Part shown: positions 60,537-64,000 of the stretch, in pieces | How the letters are laid out: each line of letters starts with the position of its first letter | Numbering within the stretch: position 1 is the stretch's first letter | Assembly (NCBI GenBank): GCA_963698395.1 | Contig: CAVOQQ010000006.1 | Location: 124,001-188,000, forward strand | Length of the DNA: 64,000 bases | Origin: JBBQUN01 sp963698395 | Lineage (GTDB): Bacteria; Actinomycetota; Acidimicrobiia; Acidimicrobiales; SZUA-35 | Direction: 5' to 3' | Notes under the pieces: generated by a model | What the model was told of the DNA's origin: nothing | The model's database searches: none | Seen by the model: the letters and a program-made list of their open reading frames with translations, nothing else | Translations under genes and position numbers: made by a program

Positions 60537-61760
60537 ATGGATCTTCGTTTCGGCGCCTTTCTCGCTCCCCACCATCTCCCCGGCGAAAGCCCCACGCTGC
60601 AACTGCAGCGCGATCTCGAGCTGGCCGAGCAGCTCGACCGACTCGGCTACGACGAGTTCTGGTGCGGTGAGCATCATTCGACGGGGTGGGAGACCATTGC
60701 CTCGCCCGAGATGTTCCTGGCGGGTGCCGCAATGCGAACGCATCGGATCAAGCTCGGCACCGGCGTGGTCTCGTTGCCCTACCACCACCCCTTCAACGTG
60801 GCCCAGCGGATGGTGCAGCTCGATCACATGAGCAACGGGCGCGCCATCTTCGGCACCGGGCCCGGGGCGCTGCCGTCTGATGCCCACACCCTTGGCATCG
60901 ACCCGATGGTGCAACGCGACCGGCAAGACGAGGCCATCGGCGTCATCAAGCGCCTGCTCGATGGCGAACCGCGCTTCAGCTACGAGTGCGACTGGTTCGA
61001 GCTCCATGATGCCGCCCTGCAGATCCTGCCGATCCAGAAGCCACTTCCCATGACCACGGCGTCCAGCGTGAGTCCCTCGGGGATGACGCTGGCCGGCAAA
61101 CACGGCATCGGGGTGCTGTCGATCGGCTCGATGTCGACCGAGGGCATCCAGTCGCTGCCGCTGCAGTGGAGCTTCGCCGAGGAATCAGCCGCCAAGCACG
61201 GCCAAACCGTCGATCGTGCCGCCTGGCGCATCCTGTTCAACTGGCACCTCGCCGAGACCAAGGAGCAGGCGGAGCGAGATGTCGAGTGGGGTCTGCTCCG
61301 TTGGCACAACGAGTACAACGTCGACACGCTGCAGCGTCCGGGCGCCACGCACTTCGCCGACACCTCCGAAGCCATCCAGCAACTGGCTCGGGGCGAGGGG
61401 TCGGCCGCCATCATCGGGACGCCCGACGAACTCGTTGCCCGCATCCGCGAGATGTACGAGGTCTCGGGCGGATTCGGTGCCGTCATCGGTTTCGTCAACG
61501 ACTGGGCCAATCCCGAGGCCACCACCAAGAGCTGGGACCTCGTTGCCCGCTATGTCATCCCCGAGATCTCCGGAATGCTCGAGCCCATGCGGGCGTCGAA
61601 TCGCCACGTCATCGAGAATCGCGAGTCGTTCGCTCAGGCCGGGCGGGCGATCATGGCAAAGATCGCCGAGAACGACCGGGCGATGGAAGCCCTGAAGAAG
61701 ACGCCGAAGCCCAAGGCACAGGCGCCGATCGCGGCCCACCACTCGCCACTCGAGGACTGA
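60537..61760 (+). CDS. LLM-class flavin-dependent oxidoreductase (limonene-monooxygenase-like)
   Basis: The 407-residue protein has the luciferase-fold opening RFGAFLAPHHLPGE, GYDEFWCGEHHSTGWETIASPEMFLAG and LGTGVVSLPYHHPFNVAQRMVQLDHMSNGRAIFGTGPG. It belongs with the longer members such as LimB, using reduced flavin and O2 to oxidise terpene- or alkane-like molecules. It begins 11 bp after the surface-protein gene, with no obvious functional link. The substrate is unknown. Confidence 0.87.
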   Translation: MDLRFGAFLAPHHLPGESPTLQLQRDLELAEQLDRLGYDEFWCGEHHSTGWETIASPEMFLAGAAMRTHRIKLGTGVVSLPYHHPFNVAQRMVQLDHMSNGRAIFGTGPGALPSDAHTLGIDPMVQRDRQDEAIGVIKRLLDGEPRFSYECDWFELHDAALQILPIQKPLPMTTASSVSPSGMTLAGKHGIGVLSIGSMSTEGIQSLPLQWSFAEESAAKHGQTVDRAAWRILFNWHLAETKEQAERDVEWGLLRWHNEYNVDTLQRPGATHFADTSEAIQQLARGEGSAAIIGTPDELVARIREMYEVSGGFGAVIGFVNDWANPEATTKSWDLVARYVIPEISGMLEPMRASNRHVIENRESFAQAGRAIMAKIAENDRAMEALKKTPKPKAQAPIAAHHSPLED

Positions 61761-61806
61761 CCCGCCCGACCCGTCACCAGCTCGGCCGGCCCTCTACCGT
61801 GACGAC

Positions 61807-62526
61807 GTGGAGCAGCCGATCGAGCTACTGGGGGTCGGCGGACCCGAATCCGACGACGAGAGCGAATCGTCGTTTCGGGTGGAACGCTCATCGGTCGTGC
61901 GGCGCGGGTCCGAACACCCGACGCGATTGCTGATCATCGGTGCTGGAGTCCTGGCACTCGTTGCTGCGATCGTGCTGCTGGGCTCGCCTGCGTCGGACAC
62001 CTCGCAGTCGGCGCCGCCGACGACCGCGCCGACCACGTCGATGCCGGGCGCAACGTCGGATACCTCGACCACCGCTGGGTTCCGTGCGCCGCAGGCCGTT
62101 CCGGTCGCCCCGGAGGCTCGAGGCATCACGCTCGTCGCCGGTCGTGGAGACGAGAAGGTCTTCATCGCCCTCGACAGCGGGCAACGCATGGTCGTCGACG
62201 TCGCCGGCATCCCCGTGGCTGCTGCCGAGGGTCATGTGGCGCTCGCCCCCGACCCCGAGCAGATCGCCGACGACGAGCTGTGTTGGTTCTCGATCGCCGA
62301 CCGTGCCTGTCGGACGGCGCCGCCAACCGGCGACGAGGGGGCCACGATCACCCAACTCGCCGTCGACGATGTCCGCCAGCTGCGAGCAACCTCGGCCGAT
62401 TCGCGCTGGGCCGCAGGTTGGCGCGCCGGCCAGCTCGTCGTGACCGACCAGGACACGGGCGAAATCCATGTCGTCCCCGAGGTTCGCCGCACCTACTTCG
62501 AGGACTCGGTCGCACTCATCGGCTGA
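61807..62526 (+). CDS. single-pass membrane protein of unknown function
   Basis: The 239-residue protein (GTG start) has a charged cytoplasmic N-terminus, one membrane segment (about residues 41-59, LLIIGAGVLALVAAIVLL), a Ser/Thr/Pro linker and an extracytoplasmic domain of about 140 residues (RGITLVAGRGDEKVFIALDSG). It contains two cysteines (in DELCWFSIADRACRTAPP) that could form a disulfide. The domain suggests a beta-propeller-like fragment, but I do not recognise a family. Confidence 0.7.
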   Translation: MEQPIELLGVGGPESDDESESSFRVERSSVVRRGSEHPTRLLIIGAGVLALVAAIVLLGSPASDTSQSAPPTTAPTTSMPGATSDTSTTAGFRAPQAVPVAPEARGITLVAGRGDEKVFIALDSGQRMVVDVAGIPVAAAEGHVALAPDPEQIADDELCWFSIADRACRTAPPTGDEGATITQLAVDDVRQLRATSADSRWAAGWRAGQLVVTDQDTGEIHVVPEVRRTYFEDSVALIG

Positions 62527-62633
62527 GCAACCCGATCAGCGACGCCGAACGAGCCTCTCACCCATCGCGGCCGTCAGAGGTTTCCCGTCGATTCGTCGCA
62601 CCGGCAAGGTGAGCGGCTACGCTCGGCAGCCCT

Positions 62634-62707
62634 GCGCAGATGCCCGAGTGGCCTAAGGGAGCGGCCTGCAAAGCCGTGATTCGCGGGTTCAAATCCCGCT
62701 CTGCGCT
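62634..62707 (+). tRNA. tRNA-Cys (GCA)
   Basis: The 74-base gene folds as a cloverleaf: acceptor GCGCAGA/TCTGCGC with discriminator T (the identity base for cysteine), D-arm from GCCCGAGTGG, anticodon loop CTGCAAA with anticodon GCA, and T-arm GCGGGTTCAAATCCCGC. CCA is not encoded. It is followed 65 bp later by a second tRNA. Confidence 0.92.
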
Positions 62708-62772
62708 CGCATCAGAAATGCCGACATTCCTGGGTGAGATTGGTAGCGATGCTGCTAGCCTTTCCCGCTCCG

Positions 62773-62847
62773 GGGCCATTAGCTCAGTTGGCTAGAGCGC
62801 CTGCATGACGCGGCAGGAGGTCGGGGGTTCAATTCCCTCATGGCCCA
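62773..62847 (+). tRNA. tRNA-Val (GAC), with one extra base in the anticodon arm
   Basis: Acceptor GGGCCAT/ATGGCCC, D-arm GCTC/GAGC and T-arm GGGGGTTCAATTCCCTC are standard, and the discriminator is A. The anticodon arm CCTGC-ATGACGCG-GCAGG has 18 bases where 17 are expected, giving an eight-base loop. If one G of CGCGGCAGG is dropped the loop becomes ATGACGC with anticodon GAC preceded by the conserved T33. The extra base is the same +1 homopolymer type seen in the broken genes, so it is probably an error. Confidence 0.78.
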
Positions 62848-62973
62848 CGTGTGCCCTTCGGGCACCCCGAGTTGTTCGCCGGCGCTCACAACATCGCCGC
62901 TGTACTGCTCAGCCCTGCTCACATGCGGCCTCGTCACTTCCCGGGTTTCGACTGGTCTCGCTAGGGTGTGGCG

Positions 62974-64000
62974 ATGGGATCACAGCGTGAAATCGGGACG
63001 GTTGACGACTTCGAGGCGATGATCGCCGAGGTCGAGGCGGGCGGCGACTACGAAGCTCCGGCGGCCTACGGATTCGGGCTGGCAACGATCAGCGACTCCG
63101 ATGACGGCCCGAAGACGCTCGACACCGACTTCCTCATCACCAACCTCGGTGAGAACACCGGCACGGCCGCTGCGGTCGCCGATGTGCTTGGCTCGTTCGG
63201 CACCGGCACCCACGAGCTCGACACCGCATCGCTCGCTCAGCTCGTTGCCCGGTTCACGCCCTTCGTCGACGACGGCAAGCAGCACCCGAACCTCGTGGCC
63301 CTGCAAGCCTTGTCGTCTTGGGCGTTGTCCGAGGAAGCGGCGCCGCTCCCTGGCCACCGGCGTGTCGCGGTGGCGGTGGCCGTCACCGATCTCACCGACG
63401 CCCCGGTCTCGGCCTCCGATGTCTACCTCCGGCTCACCCTGCTCTCCCAACGCAAGGTCGTGCCTCACGGCATCAGCCTCGATGGTGCATTCGGCAAGCT
63501 CAACAACGTGGTGTGGAGCAACCATGGCCCGATCGACCCCGACCAGTTCGACCGCGTGAAAGCCCATCTCCGATTGGCCGGTCAGCATCTTCACGTCTAC
63601 AACGTCGACAAGTTCCCGCGCATGCTCGACTACGTCGTGCCGTCCGGCGTCCGCATCGGCGACGGCTCACGCGTCCGTCTTGGCGCTCACCTCGGCGAAG
63701 GCACCACCGTGATGCACGAGGGGTTCGTCAACTTCAACGCCGGCACGACTGGGCCCAACATGGTCGAGGGGCGAATCTCTGCCGGCGTCGTGGTGGGGGC
63801 CGATTCTGATCTCGGCGGTGGGTGCTCCACCATGGGCACGCTCTCCGGTGGGGGCACCGCCATCATCTCGGTCGGGGAGCGGTGTCTCATCGGCGCCAAT
63901 GCCGGTATCGGTATCTCGCTCGGCAACGACTGCACCGTCGAGGCGGGGCTCTACGTCACCGGCGGAACGCCGGTGCTCGTCTGCGGTTTGAAGGGCTTCG
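62974..64000 (+). CDS. dapD: 2,3,4,5-tetrahydropyridine-2,6-dicarboxylate N-succinyltransferase (DapD), 3' end off the window
   Basis: The visible 342 codons show a mixed N-terminal domain and then the left-handed beta-helix of hexapeptide repeats. The diagnostic DapD stretch is present near residues 262-290: NMVEGRISAGVVVGADSDLG, then GCSTMGTLSGGG. This is the actinobacterial DapD type. It succinylates tetrahydrodipicolinate with succinyl-CoA in lysine and meso-diaminopimelate synthesis, feeding peptidoglycan. The gene runs off the right edge, with only a few residues likely missing. It is downstream of the two tRNA genes with a short leader. Confidence 0.93.
   Translation, partial: MGSQREIGTVDDFEAMIAEVEAGGDYEAPAAYGFGLATISDSDDGPKTLDTDFLITNLGENTGTAAAVADVLGSFGTGTHELDTASLAQLVARFTPFVDDGKQHPNLVALQALSSWALSEEAAPLPGHRRVAVAVAVTDLTDAPVSASDVYLRLTLLSQRKVVPHGISLDGAFGKLNNVVWSNHGPIDPDQFDRVKAHLRLAGQHLHVYNVDKFPRMLDYVVPSGVRIGDGSRVRLGAHLGEGTTVMHEGFVNFNAGTTGPNMVEGRISAGVVVGADSDLGGGCSTMGTLSGGGTAIISVGERCLIGANAGIGISLGNDCTVEAGLYVTGGTPVLVCGLKGF

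Noticed and set aside
1..64000. Insertion sequences, integrases, phage genes or rRNA operons
   Set aside because: No transposase, recombinase or phage-like protein and no rRNA sequence was recognised in any frame.

Overview
The window is 64 kb of very GC-rich bacterial chromosome. Its gene content points to a free-living, probably marine, Actinomycetota of the Acidimicrobiia type (for example Ilumatobacter-like). The signs are luciferase-like F420-type oxidoreductases, an actinobacterial-type DapD, a fused LivM-LivG protein, several cytochrome P450s with a three-cysteine ferredoxin, many acyl-CoA dehydrogenases and CaiB-type CoA transferases, and a sortase-type surface protein. This is inference from gene families; no species can be named. 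No rRNA, CRISPR array, insertion sequence or prophage was seen.

Region by region: 1-3975 (minus) is an SDR / luciferase-like oxidoreductase / acyl-CoA dehydrogenase / NicX-like set. 4103-11253 (plus) holds a TPR protein, a P450, a CaiB protein, an acyl-CoA dehydrogenase, a GntR regulator and two gamma-glutamyl-type amidotransferase/hydrolase proteins; most are broken by +1 frameshifts. 11276-13545 is a divergent pair, class III extradiol dioxygenase (HpaD type) and P450. 13752-18536 is a Liv-type ABC transporter. 18635-26556 is a catabolic run: acyl-CoA dehydrogenase, glutamine-synthetase-like enzyme, P450, ferredoxin, GntR, CitE lyase, CaiB transferase, MaoC hydratase. 26633-34206 carries a sugar kinase, HpaE-like dehydrogenase, MarR regulator, HpaG-like hydrolase, indoleamine 2,3-dioxygenase, kynurenine-formamidase-like hydrolase and an aldehyde dehydrogenase. 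34352-39209 is mixed housekeeping and lipid metabolism. 39213-48432 is a LacI-controlled maltose/maltodextrin system with two GH13 enzymes. 48555-54154 is another amine/acyl-CoA set ending in a B12-dependent mutase subunit. 54201-55550 is an AbiEi/DUF559 nuclease-like gene flanked by two matching 110-bp palindromic elements. 55736-64000 holds a MaoC protein, an MFS exporter, a surface protein, tRNA-Cys, tRNA-Val and the start of dapD.

Working model (inference): much of the window is a catabolic island for aromatic and nitrogenous compounds. HpaD, HpaE and HpaG-like proteins form the core of a homoprotocatechuate-type meta-cleavage route. P450, ferredoxin and gamma-glutamyl ligase/hydrolase proteins suit oxidation and glutamylation of amines, and CitE/CaiB/MaoC suit cleavage of a branched C5 acyl-CoA. 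A palindrome of one geometry (six bases, four spacer bases, six bases) sits at three of these promoters, including that of the MarR gene, and suggests one regulon.

Most broken genes carry a +1 shift that one extra base in a short homopolymer would explain, and they crowd into 5.1-10.3 kb. I read these as likely sequence errors rather than true gene decay, but the genes are marked as broken because that is what the sequence shows.
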